Positions 46,842-55,585 of a stretch of 64,000 bases of DNA are shown piece by piece. The stretch is taken from contig NZ_BBOM01000006.1 of assembly GCF_000974485.1 (NCBI RefSeq), forward strand, positions 62,001 to 126,000, given 5' to 3'. A program made the translations under genes and the position numbers. The notes under the pieces are model-generated. The model was given only the letters and a program-made list of their open reading frames with translations, did no database searches and was not told the DNA's origin. Source of the stretch: Streptomyces sp. NBRC 109706. Lineage in GTDB: Bacteria; Actinomycetota; Actinomycetes; Streptomycetales; Streptomycetaceae. Positions within the stretch are counted from its first letter, which is position 1. Each line of letters begins with the position of its first letter.

Positions 46842-49055
46842 ATGCAACTCGCCGCGATCGTCATCTCGTTGACGCTCACCGCGGTCGCCATCGCGCTGTT
46901 CAGCCGGGCGATCGCGCAGATCGTCCGACAGTTGCGCATGGGCCAGCCGGTCCCCAGGGGTCTGCGCACCGACAACCCCGTCGCCCGCACCCTCACCCTG
47001 GCCAAGGAGTTCCTCGGCCACACCCGGATGAACCGCTGGGCGGTCGTCGGCGTCGCGCACTGGTTTGTCGCGATCGGGTTCCTCACCCTGATCCTCACCA
47101 TCGTCCAGGCATACGGCCAGCTCTTCCAGGCCGACTGGACGCTCCCGGTGCTCGGCGGCTTTGTGCCCTACGAGATGTACATCGAGTTCATGGCGCTGAT
47201 GACGGCGGTCGGCATCGGCACGCTGATCGTGATCCGGCTGCTCAGCCTCCCCAGCCGCCCGGGCCGCAAGTCCCGCTTCACCGGCTCCACCTCCTGGCAG
47301 GCGTACTTCGTGGAGTACGTCATCCTCACGATCGGCCTGGCCATCCTGCTGCTGCGCGGCCTGGAGGGCGCGCTGCACCATGTCGACGGCTACCAGGCGG
47401 CGTACTTCGTCTCGTATCCGCTGGTCGCCGCCTTCGACGGGCTGTCGACCGGCACCCTGCAGAACGTCGTCTACCTGGTCGCGCTGATCAAGATCGGCGT
47501 CAGCATGACATGGGCGATCACCATCGGTCTCAACACCGCCATGGGCGTCGCCTGGCACCGCTTCCTCGCCTTCCCCAACATCTGGTTCAAGCGCAACGCC
47601 GACGGCGCCCCGGCGCTCGGCGCGCTGCTGCCCATGACGTCGGCCGGCAAGCCCATCGACTTCGAGACGGTCTTCGACGACGAGGGCGGCGAGGACACCC
47701 AGTTCGGCGCCTCCCAGGTGGAGCACTTCTCCTGGAAGGGCCTGCTGGACTTCTCCACCTGCACGGAGTGCGGGCGCTGCCAGTCCCAGTGCCCCGCCTG
47801 GAACACCGGGAAGCCGCTCTCCCCCAAGCTGTTGATCATGTCGCTGCGCGACCACGCGCACGCCAAGGCGCCCTATCTGCTGCCCGGCGCCGCCCCCGAC
47901 CCGGTGGCCGCCACCGCCGCCGAGTCCGGCGTGGCCGAGAACGAACGCCCGCTGGTCGGCACCGCCGAGGAACACGGCGTGATCGATCCGGACGTGCTCT
48001 GGTCCTGCACCACCTGCGGCGCCTGCGTCGAGCAGTGCCCGGTGGACATCGAGCACATCGACCACATCGTGGACATGCGCCGCTACCAGGTGATGATCGA
48101 GTCGGCGTTCCCCAGCGAGGCCGGCACCATGCTCAAGAACCTGGAGCGCAAGGGCAACCCCTGGGGCATGGCCAAGAAGAAGCGCCTGGAGTGGACCAAG
48201 GAGGTCGACTTCGAGGTCCCGGTCGTCGGCAAGGACGTCGAGGACCTCACCGAGGTCGAGTACCTCTACTGGGTCGGCTGCGCCGGCGCCCTGGAGGACC
48301 GCGCCAAGAAGACCACCAAGGCGTTCGCCGAGCTGCTGCACATCGCGGGCGTGAAGTTCGCCATCATGGGCGGCGACGAGGCGTGCACGGGGGACTCCCC
48401 GCGCCGTCTCGGCAACGAGTTCCTCTTCCAGCAGCTGGGCGAGCAGAACGTCGAATCCCTCAAGGCGGCCAAGGCGCGGAAGATCGTCGCCACCTGCCCG
48501 CACTGCTTCAACACCATCGCCAACGAATACCCGCAGCTGGGCGGCGAGTTCGAGGTCATCCACCACACCCAGCTGCTGCAACACCTGGTGGACGAGGGCA
48601 GGTTGGTCCCCGTCACCCCGGTCGACGGCCTGATCACCTACCACGACCCGTGCTACCTCGGCCGGCACAACAAGGTCTACACCCCGCCGCGCGAGATCAT
48701 CGGCAGGGTCCCGGGGCTGCGCAACGAGGAGATGCACCGCCACAAGGAGCGCGGCTTCTGCTGCGGCGCCGGCGGCGCCCGGATGTGGATGGAGGAGCGC
48801 ATCGGAAAGCGCGTCAACGACGAACGCGTGGACGAAGCCCTCGCCCTGGACCCGGACATCATCTCCACCGCCTGCCCGTTCTGCCTGGTGATGCTCAGCG
48901 ACTCCGTCAACGGCAAGAAGAACGACCAGCAGGCCAAGGAGGAGTTGCGGGTGGTCGATGTGGCGCAGCTGCTGCTGGACTCCGTGCGCACCCCGAGCGC
49001 CGGCGAGGCCAGCGAGCCGGAGCCCTCGCCCGCCTCGCAGCCGACCGGAAGTTGA
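46842..49055 (+). CDS. Membrane-bound (Fe-S)-binding CCG-domain oxidoreductase
   Basis: A 737-residue heterodisulfide-reductase-like protein. The N-terminal 250 residues have five or six spans resembling a NarI-type cytochrome b module. Two 4Fe-4S motifs follow: CTECGRCQSQCP (near 305) and CTTCGACVEQCP (near 385). Then come two CCG domains, the first with YWVGCAG (near 475) and ATCPHCFNTIANEYP, the second with YHDPCYLGRHN, GFCCGAGGARMW and ACPFCLVML. These proteins transfer electrons between soluble donors (such as electron-transfer flavoprotein) and the quinone pool. ATG follows gaggagc at 5 bases. Confidence 0.93.
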   Translation: MQLAAIVISLTLTAVAIALFSRAIAQIVRQLRMGQPVPRGLRTDNPVARTLTLAKEFLGHTRMNRWAVVGVAHWFVAIGFLTLILTIVQAYGQLFQADWTLPVLGGFVPYEMYIEFMALMTAVGIGTLIVIRLLSLPSRPGRKSRFTGSTSWQAYFVEYVILTIGLAILLLRGLEGALHHVDGYQAAYFVSYPLVAAFDGLSTGTLQNVVYLVALIKIGVSMTWAITIGLNTAMGVAWHRFLAFPNIWFKRNADGAPALGALLPMTSAGKPIDFETVFDDEGGEDTQFGASQVEHFSWKGLLDFSTCTECGRCQSQCPAWNTGKPLSPKLLIMSLRDHAHAKAPYLLPGAAPDPVAATAAESGVAENERPLVGTAEEHGVIDPDVLWSCTTCGACVEQCPVDIEHIDHIVDMRRYQVMIESAFPSEAGTMLKNLERKGNPWGMAKKKRLEWTKEVDFEVPVVGKDVEDLTEVEYLYWVGCAGALEDRAKKTTKAFAELLHIAGVKFAIMGGDEACTGDSPRRLGNEFLFQQLGEQNVESLKAAKARKIVATCPHCFNTIANEYPQLGGEFEVIHHTQLLQHLVDEGRLVPVTPVDGLITYHDPCYLGRHNKVYTPPREIIGRVPGLRNEEMHRHKERGFCCGAGGARMWMEERIGKRVNDERVDEALALDPDIISTACPFCLVMLSDSVNGKKNDQQAKEELRVVDVAQLLLDSVRTPSAGEASEPEPSPASQPTGS

Positions 49056-49120
49056 CGGCGAACGATCGGCGGCGGGCCACCCCGGAGACCGGGGGCCCCG
49101 GGAGAAGGTACGTTCTAGGC

Positions 49121-49936
49121 GTGGCCGGATTCCGAAGGAAGCGCGACAACCAGTACCCACAGGGCTCCCACCCCTACCCACAGGGTCAGGGCCCCCAGCC
49201 GGGATATGACGGACAGTCATATCCCGGGCCTGGCCCGCACGGAGGCCCGCCGCCGGGCAACGGCCCGTATCCGCCGGACGGTTACCGTCCCGGCGACTAC
49301 GGCGACGGCGCCTACCAGGACGACGGCTACGGCGGTGCGGGGTACGGGGGATACGGCGACGACGGCGACCACGCCCCGGCCGGCCCGCCGCCCGCCGACC
49401 CACTGCCCTGGCGTCAACTGCTGCCCGGCATCGTCTTCCGCCCCAGCCAGACGTTCTGGACCATGCGCGACTACCCGATGTGGTGGCCCGCGCTGATCGT
49501 CAGCTTTCTCTACGGACTGATCGCGGTCTTCGGCCTCGACGACTCCCGCGACACCATCCTCGACACCACCATCTCCAGCCTGATCCCGTACCTCCTCTTC
49601 ACCGGGGTGGCGATGGTGCTGGGCGCGCTGGTCCTCAGCACGGTGACCCACAACCTGGCCCGCCAACTCGGCGGCAACGGGCTGTGGGCCCCGACGGCCG
49701 GCCTCGCCATGCTGATCATGACGCTGACCGACATCCCCAGGCTCGCCCTGGCCCTCTTCCTGGGCGGCGGCGACCCCATCGTCCAGATCCTCGGCTGGGC
49801 GACCTGGCTCTACGCCGGACTGCTGTTCACCATGATGGTCAGCCGATCCCACGAAATCGCCTGGCCCCGGGCCCTGGGCGCCTCCAGCATCCAACTCCTG
49901 GGCCTGCTCATGCTGATCAAGCTGGGCACCCTCTGA
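49121..49936 (+). CDS. Yip1-domain membrane protein
   Basis: A 271-residue membrane protein. The N-terminal 100 residues are a disordered Gly/Tyr/Pro/Gln-rich region with repeated YPQGxxPYPQG-like and DGYGGAGYGG units. The Yip1 domain follows (about 105-268) with five spans: WPALIVSFLYGLIAVFGL, SLIPYLLFTGVAMVLGALV, LAMLIMTLTDIPRLALALF, ILGWATWLYAGLLFTMMV and the terminal ASSIQLLGLLMLIKL. Function in bacteria is unknown. The GTG has ggagaagg 13 bases upstream, a somewhat long spacing. Confidence 0.85.
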   Translation: MAGFRRKRDNQYPQGSHPYPQGQGPQPGYDGQSYPGPGPHGGPPPGNGPYPPDGYRPGDYGDGAYQDDGYGGAGYGGYGDDGDHAPAGPPPADPLPWRQLLPGIVFRPSQTFWTMRDYPMWWPALIVSFLYGLIAVFGLDDSRDTILDTTISSLIPYLLFTGVAMVLGALVLSTVTHNLARQLGGNGLWAPTAGLAMLIMTLTDIPRLALALFLGGGDPIVQILGWATWLYAGLLFTMMVSRSHEIAWPRALGASSIQLLGLLMLIKLGTL

Positions 49937-49965
49937 CCCGTCCGCCCCTCCGGTAACCTCGGGGG

Positions 49966-50541
49966 GTGCTTCTGTCAGACAAGGACATCCGGGCCGAAAT
50001 CGATGCTGGCCGTGTGCGGATCGAGCCATTCGAGCCGACGATGATCCAACCCTCCAGCATCGACGTCCGACTCGACCGCTACTTCCGGGTGTTCGAGAAC
50101 CACCGCTACCCGCATATCGACCCGTCGGTGGAACAGCCGGACCTCACCAGGATGATCGAGCCCAAGGGCGACGAACCGTTCATCCTGCACCCCGGCGAGT
50201 TCGTCCTGGCCTCCACCTACGAGGTGATCACCCTCCCGGAGAACCTGGCCTCCCGCCTGGAGGGCAAGAGCTCCCTGGGCCGCCTCGGCCTGCTCACCCA
50301 CTCCACCGCGGGCTTCATCGACCCGGGCTTCTCCGGCCATGTCACGCTGGAACTCTCCAATGTGGCCACCCTGCCGATCAAGCTCTGGCCCGGCATGAAG
50401 ATCGGCCAACTATGCGTCTTCCAACTGACCTCACCGGCCGAGCACCCCTACGGCTCCGGCGCGACAGGCTCCCGCTACCAGGGCCAACGCGGCCCCACCC
50501 CCTCGCGGTCATACCTCAACTTCCACCGCACCAAGATCTGA
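49966..50541 (+). CDS. dcd: dCTP deaminase
   Basis: Converts dCTP to dUTP in the pyrimidine deoxynucleotide supply. The 191-residue protein begins [21 protein letters not shown]. It has [16 protein letters not shown] (substrate-binding Asp/Arg) near 28, the active-site [29 protein letters not shown] split around 105-135, and ends with [17 protein letters not shown]. All signature residues are in place. It starts at GTG 29 bases after the Yip1 gene. The stop lies about 300 bases before a tRNA gene that serves as an integration site. Confidence 0.96.
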   Translation: MLLSDKDIRAEIDAGRVRIEPFEPTMIQPSSIDVRLDRYFRVFENHRYPHIDPSVEQPDLTRMIEPKGDEPFILHPGEFVLASTYEVITLPENLASRLEGKSSLGRLGLLTHSTAGFIDPGFSGHVTLELSNVATLPIKLWPGMKIGQLCVFQLTSPAEHPYGSGATGSRYQGQRGPTPSRSYLNFHRTKI

Positions 50542-50846
50542 CCCCCGCACGGGCACCACACTTCGCAACCGCGCACACCGAGGACACCTCACCAACCGCC
50601 CCGGCCCGATCCGCTCACTCCCCAACTGCCGCATCGGAAACCGAGCGGTGCTGAACACATGCCCCTCAACACAACGAACAACGGTAACGGCGCCGACACC
50701 AGACAACGTGGCCTTCTCCCCTGCCTCTTGACAACGAAGACCACTCTAAGCGACCACACCGACACCCCACCGCCGGCACTCCGACGCCCCTCAACCCCAG
50801 GACATGAGGTAACCTGTACCCCACGAACGGCCCCCAGGCCGCTCAA
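50542..50846. other. Gap between dcd and tRNA-Gly
   Basis: About 305 bases with lower GC than the surrounding genes. The C-terminal codons of the integrase gene, read on the minus strand, occupy its right end from 50791. The tRNA promoter should lie here. I see no other gene or hairpin worth reporting. Confidence 0.5.
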
Positions 50847-52122
50847 GCGGGCGTAGTTTAATGGTAGAACATGAGCTTCCCAAGCTCAGAGCGCGAGTTC
50901 GATTCTCGTCGCCCGCTCCAGAAGGTAAGGCCCAGGTCAGGGACGGCGTCCCGGACCTGGGCCTTCTGCATGCTCTAGGCTCCCACCCCTCCCGTGCCCG
51001 TTGCGTGCCCGATGAGCCGGCGCGCTCCCGCTGCGCCCGCACCCGAGCGTCGATCCCTTTAGCGACCTCCCGTTGCCGCTCCCGGTTCGAGTGCTGGTAG
51101 ATCAGCGCCGCCTTCTCCGAGGACTGGCCCGCGCGGACCATGGTGTCCTTCAACGTGGCGCCACTCTGCGTCGAGAGGGTGTGCCCGGTGTGCCGTAGGT
51201 CGTAGAAGCGGAAGCCCTCCGGCATCCCCACCTTCTCCCGCGCCTTCCGCCACTTCCGCCCGAACGTGGACCGGCGGAACGGCTTGCCGCGCTCCCCCAC
51301 GAACAGCAGTCCGTCCGGCCCCTTCTCCGCGTACCAGTCCAGGTGCCGCCGCAGGTCCTTCTCCAGGAAGGCGGGGAGCACCACGAACCGCTTGCCGGCC
51401 TCCGACTTGGTGTCGCCGACCACCCGACGTCCCGTCGTCAGTTCGGGCGCGGCCCGGCGTACCCACACGCCCACCGCGTCCAGGTCCACGTCCGTCCGCC
51501 GAAGCTCGGCCTGTTCCTCCGGCCGCAGTGGGCCGTAGGCGCCGAGGTAGACCATCAGCCGCCAGCGCGGTCCCAATGCGTCGGCGAGCGCGTCCACCTG
51601 GGCCACGGTGGCGACGGGACGCTCGGCAGCACGTTCCATGCCCGCTCCCCTGATCCGGCACGGGTTGCGGCGGATCAGCTCGTCATCGGCGGCCGTCCCC
51701 AGGACCGCCTTCAGCAGCCGATAGGACTTCGCGACCGTCGTCGCCCCGGTCGTCTTCAGCAGCTCGGCCCGCCAGGACCGAACCCGGGGCGGCGTGATCT
51801 GGTCGAGATCGAGCGCACCGAAGGTCGGTAGCAGGTGCAGCCGCAGGAGTCGTCGGTAGAGCTCTTCTGACGTCGCCGCCAAGTCCCGCTCGTCGATCCA
51901 TCGGGCGGCGTACTCACCGAAGTTGACCGCTCCCGCGTCGGGATCGCGCCAGTCACCCCGCCGCAGCTCGGTCTGCTTCCCCGCCAGCCAGTCATCGGCC
52001 TCACGCCGCGTGGCGAAGGTGTCGGGCGCCGGGCGATCAATGCCGTCCGATCCCGGGTAGCGCGCCTGGAAGCGGCCCGAGGGCAGCTTGCGGATACGCC
52101 CGAAGGTTCGCTTCTTCGCCAT
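50791..52122 (-). CDS. int: Site-specific tyrosine integrase
   Basis: A 443-residue tyrosine recombinase. It has an arm-binding N-terminus (AKKRTFGRIRKLPSGRFQARY, near 1-45), a SAM-like core-binding domain (65-165) and a catalytic domain. The catalytic residues visible are Arg in YGPLRPEEQ (near 205), the beta-hairpin Lys region KSEAGKRFVV, the H-x-x-H/R box in YDLRHTGHTLSTQSG (near 305) and nucleophile Tyr342 in ALIYQHSN. The last 50 codons run past the catalytic domain and through the tRNA-Gly gene on the opposite strand, ending in chromosomal sequence. The start ATG overlaps the excisionase stop (TGATG). Confidence 0.95.
   Translation of the reverse strand: MAKKRTFGRIRKLPSGRFQARYPGSDGIDRPAPDTFATRREADDWLAGKQTELRRGDWRDPDAGAVNFGEYAARWIDERDLAATSEELYRRLLRLHLLPTFGALDLDQITPPRVRSWRAELLKTTGATTVAKSYRLLKAVLGTAADDELIRRNPCRIRGAGMERAAERPVATVAQVDALADALGPRWRLMVYLGAYGPLRPEEQAELRRTDVDLDAVGVWVRRAAPELTTGRRVVGDTKSEAGKRFVVLPAFLEKDLRRHLDWYAEKGPDGLLFVGERGKPFRRSTFGRKWRKAREKVGMPEGFRFYDLRHTGHTLSTQSGATLKDTMVRAGQSSEKAALIYQHSNRERQREVAKGIDARVRAQRERAGSSGTQRAREGWEPRACRRPRSGTPSLTWALPSGAGDENRTRALSLGSSCSTIKLRPLERPGGRSWGTGYLMSWG
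50847..50920 (+). tRNA. tRNA-Gly (anticodon CCC)
   Basis: Acceptor arms gcgggcg and cgcccgc pair perfectly. The anticodon stem is tgagc/gctca with the 7-base loop ttCCCaa. The T-arm is gcgag-ttcgatt-ctcgt (one weak pair) and CCA is encoded at 50918-50920. The gene is intact although an integrase reading frame crosses it on the other strand, so it is the attL-side copy of an integration site. Confidence 0.95.
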
Positions 52123-52334
52123 CACGCTGCCCTTCCACACCGCCGACCACGCCGCTGAAGCGGGCGGACGGTATTGGCCTCCACGAAGGCCGCAAGGGCA
52201 CTCTCGGGAATGCGCACGTGGCGCCCGACGCGGACGAACCTGATGCGGCGCTCGGCTATCAGCCTGCGCGGGAAACGCTCGGTGGTGCCGAGTATATCGG
52301 CGGCTTGGGCGACATTCAGCATTCGCTCAGCCAC
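52122..52334 (-). CDS. xis: Excisionase-like helix-turn-helix protein
   Basis: A 70-residue winged-helix protein of the HTH_17 type. LNVAQAADILGTTERFPRRLIAERRIRFVRVG holds the recognition helix and wing, followed by RHVRIPESALAAFVEAN. It lies directly upstream of and overlaps the integrase gene, the usual arrangement in actinobacterial integrative elements, where Xis directs excision. No ORF precedes it closely, so a shared promoter should lie just upstream. Confidence 0.9.
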   Translation of the reverse strand: MAERMLNVAQAADILGTTERFPRRLIAERRIRFVRVGRHVRIPESALAAFVEANTVRPLQRRGRRCGRAA

Positions 52335-52947
52335 GCGACACCACCTCCTCAGCGAAGGAACGTGAAAAAGGCATGGATGTGGTGCGGCAAGAAGTCATGG
52401 GTCTCCTCTCAGCGGGCCCAAGGCAAAGCCGACCGCTGAAGTGACAGATACGGGATGGGCGGATTTCGGTTGGCGTCAAGCCGTGTCGACTCACGGCGTT
52501 CGTAGCACCGTGGCCAAGCGGACGCGCGCGCGGACATGCCCGCAGGTCAGGCCCTCGAGCGGGCCTTTGAAGCGGGGACGTGGTCGCGAAGGAGCGCTCT
52601 TCGGCTCACGGTCCGCGACGAAAGAGAGGCGGGGTGCATGGTCGGTCAACGCCCTTCGTCTCAGGGGGCGTCGGAATCTAGCATCCGTTTCACGGCCGCT
52701 CCAAGAAGGAGCGACGATGGCAGGGTCGAACGCGGTTATTCCGAACTGTTCCGGGGCGCCTCCCAGCATGGCCCATCGCAACTGTTTGGCAGTGCAGTGG
52801 TTTTGGGGGTAGTAATGCCCGTGCAGAAAGCCCCCGGTGCTACGAACACCGGGGGCCTGAAGCCGGAATACCTTCAACCGCCCATCCCAGGACAGTCACC
52901 CGCGGCGCATCGGGTTGCCTCCCGAAACCGCCGAGCGAGGATCTTCC
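52335..52947. other. Gap between xis and the DUF3631 gene
   Basis: About 613 bases that should hold the divergent promoters for int/xis and the mobility genes. Open frames on both strands lack family signals. A hairpin near the right end is listed separately. An acgatggcagggtcgaacg stretch after gaaggagcgac at 52715 could start a short peptide, but I cannot support it. Confidence 0.5.
52830..52856. terminator. Hairpin between xis and DUF3631 gene
   Basis: Perfect 10-base arms gcccccggtg and caccgggggc with a 7-base loop. It may end transcription entering from the left or act as an attenuator for the mobility genes 92 bases downstream. Confidence 0.7.
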
Positions 52948-54093
52948 ATGACCGAGAATACCGCCCAACCAACCCAGCACGACGCCCCGCCGTCGCCGGG
53001 TGCCGCCCTCCTGGACGAACTCCGCGACGCCATCGAGCGCTTCGTCATCACGCCCCATCAGCACGCCTTGGACGCCACGGCACTGTGGGTCGCCGCGACC
53101 CACCTCCAGGCCGCCTGGCAGCACGCGCCACGCCTGGCCGTCGTCGGCCCGGCGAAGCGCTGTGGCAAGTCCCGGCTGCTGGACGTGCTGACCGAGACCG
53201 TCCACGCCCCGGTCATCACCGTCAACTCCACACCGGCCGCCGTCTTCCGTTCCATCACCGAGGAACCGCCCACGCTCCTGGTGGACGAGGCCGACACTCT
53301 CTTCGGCACCCCCAGGATGGCCGAGAAGAACGAGGAGATGCGCGGTCTGCTCAACGCCGGTCACCAACGCGGCCGTTACGTGCTGCGCGTGATCGGCAAC
53401 GATCACACCCCGCACCGCTTCCCAACCTTCGCGATGGCCGCGCTCGCCGGCATCGGCGAGCTGCCCGACACGATCATGGACCGATCGATCGTGATCCGGA
53501 TGCGCCGCCGCGCCGACGGCGAACGCGTCAGCCCCTACCGCACCAAGCGAGACAGCCCCCGCCTGCGCGCCATCCGCGACCGAGTCGCCGCCTGGGCCCG
53601 CCCGATGACCGCCCACGCCCTGTGCCTGGAACCCCAGATGCCCGTCGAGGACCGCGCCGCCGACACCTGGGAACCCCTGATCATCGTCGCCGACCTCGCC
53701 GGCGGCCCCTGGCCGGCCCGCGCCCGCGCCGCCTGCGCGCACATGGTCGCCGACGAGGCACGTGCCGAAGCGGACCACCCCGACAACGCCCGCCTGCTGG
53801 CCGACGTCCGCCGCGTCTTCGCCGCTGCCGGCGACCCCGACTGCCTCAGCACCGACCAACTCCTCTTCGCCCTCAACAGCGACCCCGAGGCGCCCTGGGG
53901 CGAGCACACCCGCACCGGCCTCACCGCCCGCGCCCTCGCCGGGCTGCTGCGCGACTACGACATCCGCTCCGGCAACGTCCGGATGCCCGACCACACCCAG
54001 CGCAAGGGCTACACCCGCGCCAAGTTCACCGACGCCTGGCGCCGCTACTGCCCCACCGTCCACCCCCTCGACGCGACCGCGCCCACCACCTGA
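52948..54093 (+). CDS. DUF3631-domain ATPase
   Basis: A 381-residue protein with a P-loop domain. Walker A-like VVGPAKRCGKSRLLD lies near residue 70 and Walker B LLVDEADTLFG near 112. An arginine-rich RSIVIRMRRRADGE segment is near 180 and the DUF3631 C-terminal helical region at about 200-370. DUF3631 proteins occur in plasmids and integrative elements as presumed replication or partition helicases. ATG 52948 has gcgagg upstream. It opens the mobility module and is not coupled to the next gene. Confidence 0.82.
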   Translation: MTENTAQPTQHDAPPSPGAALLDELRDAIERFVITPHQHALDATALWVAATHLQAAWQHAPRLAVVGPAKRCGKSRLLDVLTETVHAPVITVNSTPAAVFRSITEEPPTLLVDEADTLFGTPRMAEKNEEMRGLLNAGHQRGRYVLRVIGNDHTPHRFPTFAMAALAGIGELPDTIMDRSIVIRMRRRADGERVSPYRTKRDSPRLRAIRDRVAAWARPMTAHALCLEPQMPVEDRAADTWEPLIIVADLAGGPWPARARAACAHMVADEARAEADHPDNARLLADVRRVFAAAGDPDCLSTDQLLFALNSDPEAPWGEHTRTGLTARALAGLLRDYDIRSGNVRMPDHTQRKGYTRAKFTDAWRRYCPTVHPLDATAPTT

Positions 54094-54323
54094 ACCCGGG
54101 CCAAGCGGACCAGCCACCCGCCAGGCACCCGTCTTCTGCCGTCCCAGCCGTCCCCACCCCAAAAGCCCAGCTCAGACGGGGAGTCGACGGGACGGCCCCC
54201 CGTCCCGAGACGGATACCCGTCCGTCCCGGGCACCACAAGCCGCCACGGCCATACCCGCCCTGACCTGCGAGAGCAACGGCAAGACGGCCAAGACGGCAC
54301 CCCACGCACCACCCCGAGGACCC

Positions 54324-54965
54324 ATGAACGCCAACACACCCACCGCCACCCGCCGGGACCGCTACGCCATCATCGGCCTCGGCCTCGCCGGGTGCGCCCT
54401 CTCCTACGACGCCCTCGTTCAGATGGCGCTGGCCGCCCACATCCGACCGCCGTTGACCTACCTCTTCCCCATCGTGATCGACGGCTTCATCGCCTACGGC
54501 GTCCGCGCCCTCCTCGTCCTGCGCACCGCGCCCGTTCGCCCCCGCCTCTACGGCTGGACGCTGTTCATCGCCGCCACCACCGCCAGCATCTGGGCCAACT
54601 GCCGCCACGCCATCAACCTCAACCAACCCGGCGCGACCCACCTCCACATCCTCATCAACCGCCACAGCCACCCACCCGCCGCATCACCCTCCATTCCGGC
54701 CGGCCCACCCCCAACCGGCCAACCGCCACTCCCCATTCGGCCGGCCCCGGCCGAAACGAACCGGCCCCGCCGCCCAGGACGCCGCGCCGACGCCTCCATC
54801 CCCCACCTCGCCACCATCATCGCCGCCGCCCACCCCCACGCCGACCACATCACCCGCGCCATGGCCCGCACCGCCATCGAGGCCGCCGGCCTTTCTGCCG
54901 GCAACCAACGCATCAAGGAAGCCCTCCACCACCTCCACACCACCCGCCCCACCCCAGGAAACTGA
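54324..54965 (+). CDS. DUF2637-like membrane protein
   Basis: A 213-residue protein. Three hydrophobic segments are clear: YAIIGLGLAGCALSYDALVQMAL (13-35), LTYLFPIVIDGFIAYGVRALLVL (48-70) and LYGWTLFIAATTASIWANCRH (78-98). They match the start of DUF2637 (Spd-like) proteins associated with conjugative elements. Normally a fourth span follows before GATHLHILI; here that motif comes directly after INLNQP, so the membrane domain looks shortened. The C-terminal 100 residues are Pro/His-rich followed by a helical DNA-binding-like HITRAMARTAIEAAGLSAG region. Confidence 0.75.
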   Translation: MNANTPTATRRDRYAIIGLGLAGCALSYDALVQMALAAHIRPPLTYLFPIVIDGFIAYGVRALLVLRTAPVRPRLYGWTLFIAATTASIWANCRHAINLNQPGATHLHILINRHSHPPAASPSIPAGPPPTGQPPLPIRPAPAETNRPRRPGRRADASIPHLATIIAAAHPHADHITRAMARTAIEAAGLSAGNQRIKEALHHLHTTRPTPGN

Positions 54966-54967
54966 CC

Positions 54968-55585
54968 ATGGTCGCACACCACCAACGCCCACCCGCCACC
55001 ACCGACGGCGGAGCAAGGTATCCCGTTGGACCGTCCAAGGGCCGGTCCAACGGGGAGTTTTCCGCCCCGGGGGTGGCGGAGGAGGGCGGGCGCCGGGGGG
55101 CGCCCGAGAGGGAGAGGGCGGGCCCGTCGTCGGTGCGGCATGCCGCGGAGGAGGCGGCGCTGCGGCGGGTCGCTCGACGTCGCCGGCGTGAGCCCGTGCG
55201 GCGGGCGGAGCGGGTGGATGTCCGCTACAGCGTGGCGGAGAAGCGGGCGATCCTGGCGCGGGCTCGGTCGTTGCACATCGCGGGCGCCCATCTGGTGGGC
55301 GCGGCGGTGATGGCTTATCTGGACGGCGAGTTGACGCTGCCGGGGCAGCGCACGGCGATGGACGACCTGATCGACGAGTTGGCCGCGTTGCGCGCCCAGG
55401 TCGCACGGCTCGGCGGCAACGTCAACCAGATCGCCCGCGCGTTGAGCTCCCAGGCCGATCCCCAGCCTGTGGACGCGGTCGTCCTTACCCGCGCCCAACG
55501 TCTCCTGGAGACCGTCCACTCCACGATCGTGGCGCTCGACACGGCAGCGCACCGCACCGCGATCGGAAGGCCGACGGCCACGTGA
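54968..55585 (+). CDS. mobC: Mobilisation protein MobC
   Basis: A 205-residue relaxosome accessory protein. The N-terminal 80 residues are a basic Arg/Gly-rich extension. The MobC domain covers about 85-200, with RVDVRYSVAEKRAILARARSLH followed by LRAQVARLGGNVNQIARALSSQ, the diagnostic segment near 150. It assists the relaxase by bending DNA at oriT. ATG is only 2 bases after the preceding stop, and its own stop overlaps the relaxase start (GTGA). A symmetric GGACC-type palindrome within its 5' end is a candidate oriT. Confidence 0.88.
   Translation: MVAHHQRPPATTDGGARYPVGPSKGRSNGEFSAPGVAEEGGRRGAPERERAGPSSVRHAAEEAALRRVARRRRREPVRRAERVDVRYSVAEKRAILARARSLHIAGAHLVGAAVMAYLDGELTLPGQRTAMDDLIDELAALRAQVARLGGNVNQIARALSSQADPQPVDAVVLTRAQRLLETVHSTIVALDTAAHRTAIGRPTAT
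55024..55052. other. oriT: Candidate oriT inverted repeat
   Basis: cgttggacc and ggtccaacg are perfect 9-base arms with an 11-base spacer, followed by a g-rich then t-rich gggagttttcc. The location next to mobC and the relaxase gene is typical for an origin of transfer. No nick site can be proven from sequence, and it overlaps mobC codons. Confidence 0.55.

Noticed and set aside
46773..49403. An 876-codon minus-strand frame over the Fe-S oxidoreductase gene
   Set aside because: The plus strand carries the cysteine motifs and codon pattern; the antisense frame has no recognisable domain.
52491..52877. A 128-codon minus-strand ORF in the xis-DUF3631 gap
   Set aside because: Its N-terminal part reads through the hairpin and it has no ribosome site or domain.
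52536..54323. A long plus-strand frame upstream of and overlapping the DUF3631 gene
   Set aside because: It is a different frame of DUF3631; only the 54324 segment is a credible gene in that frame.
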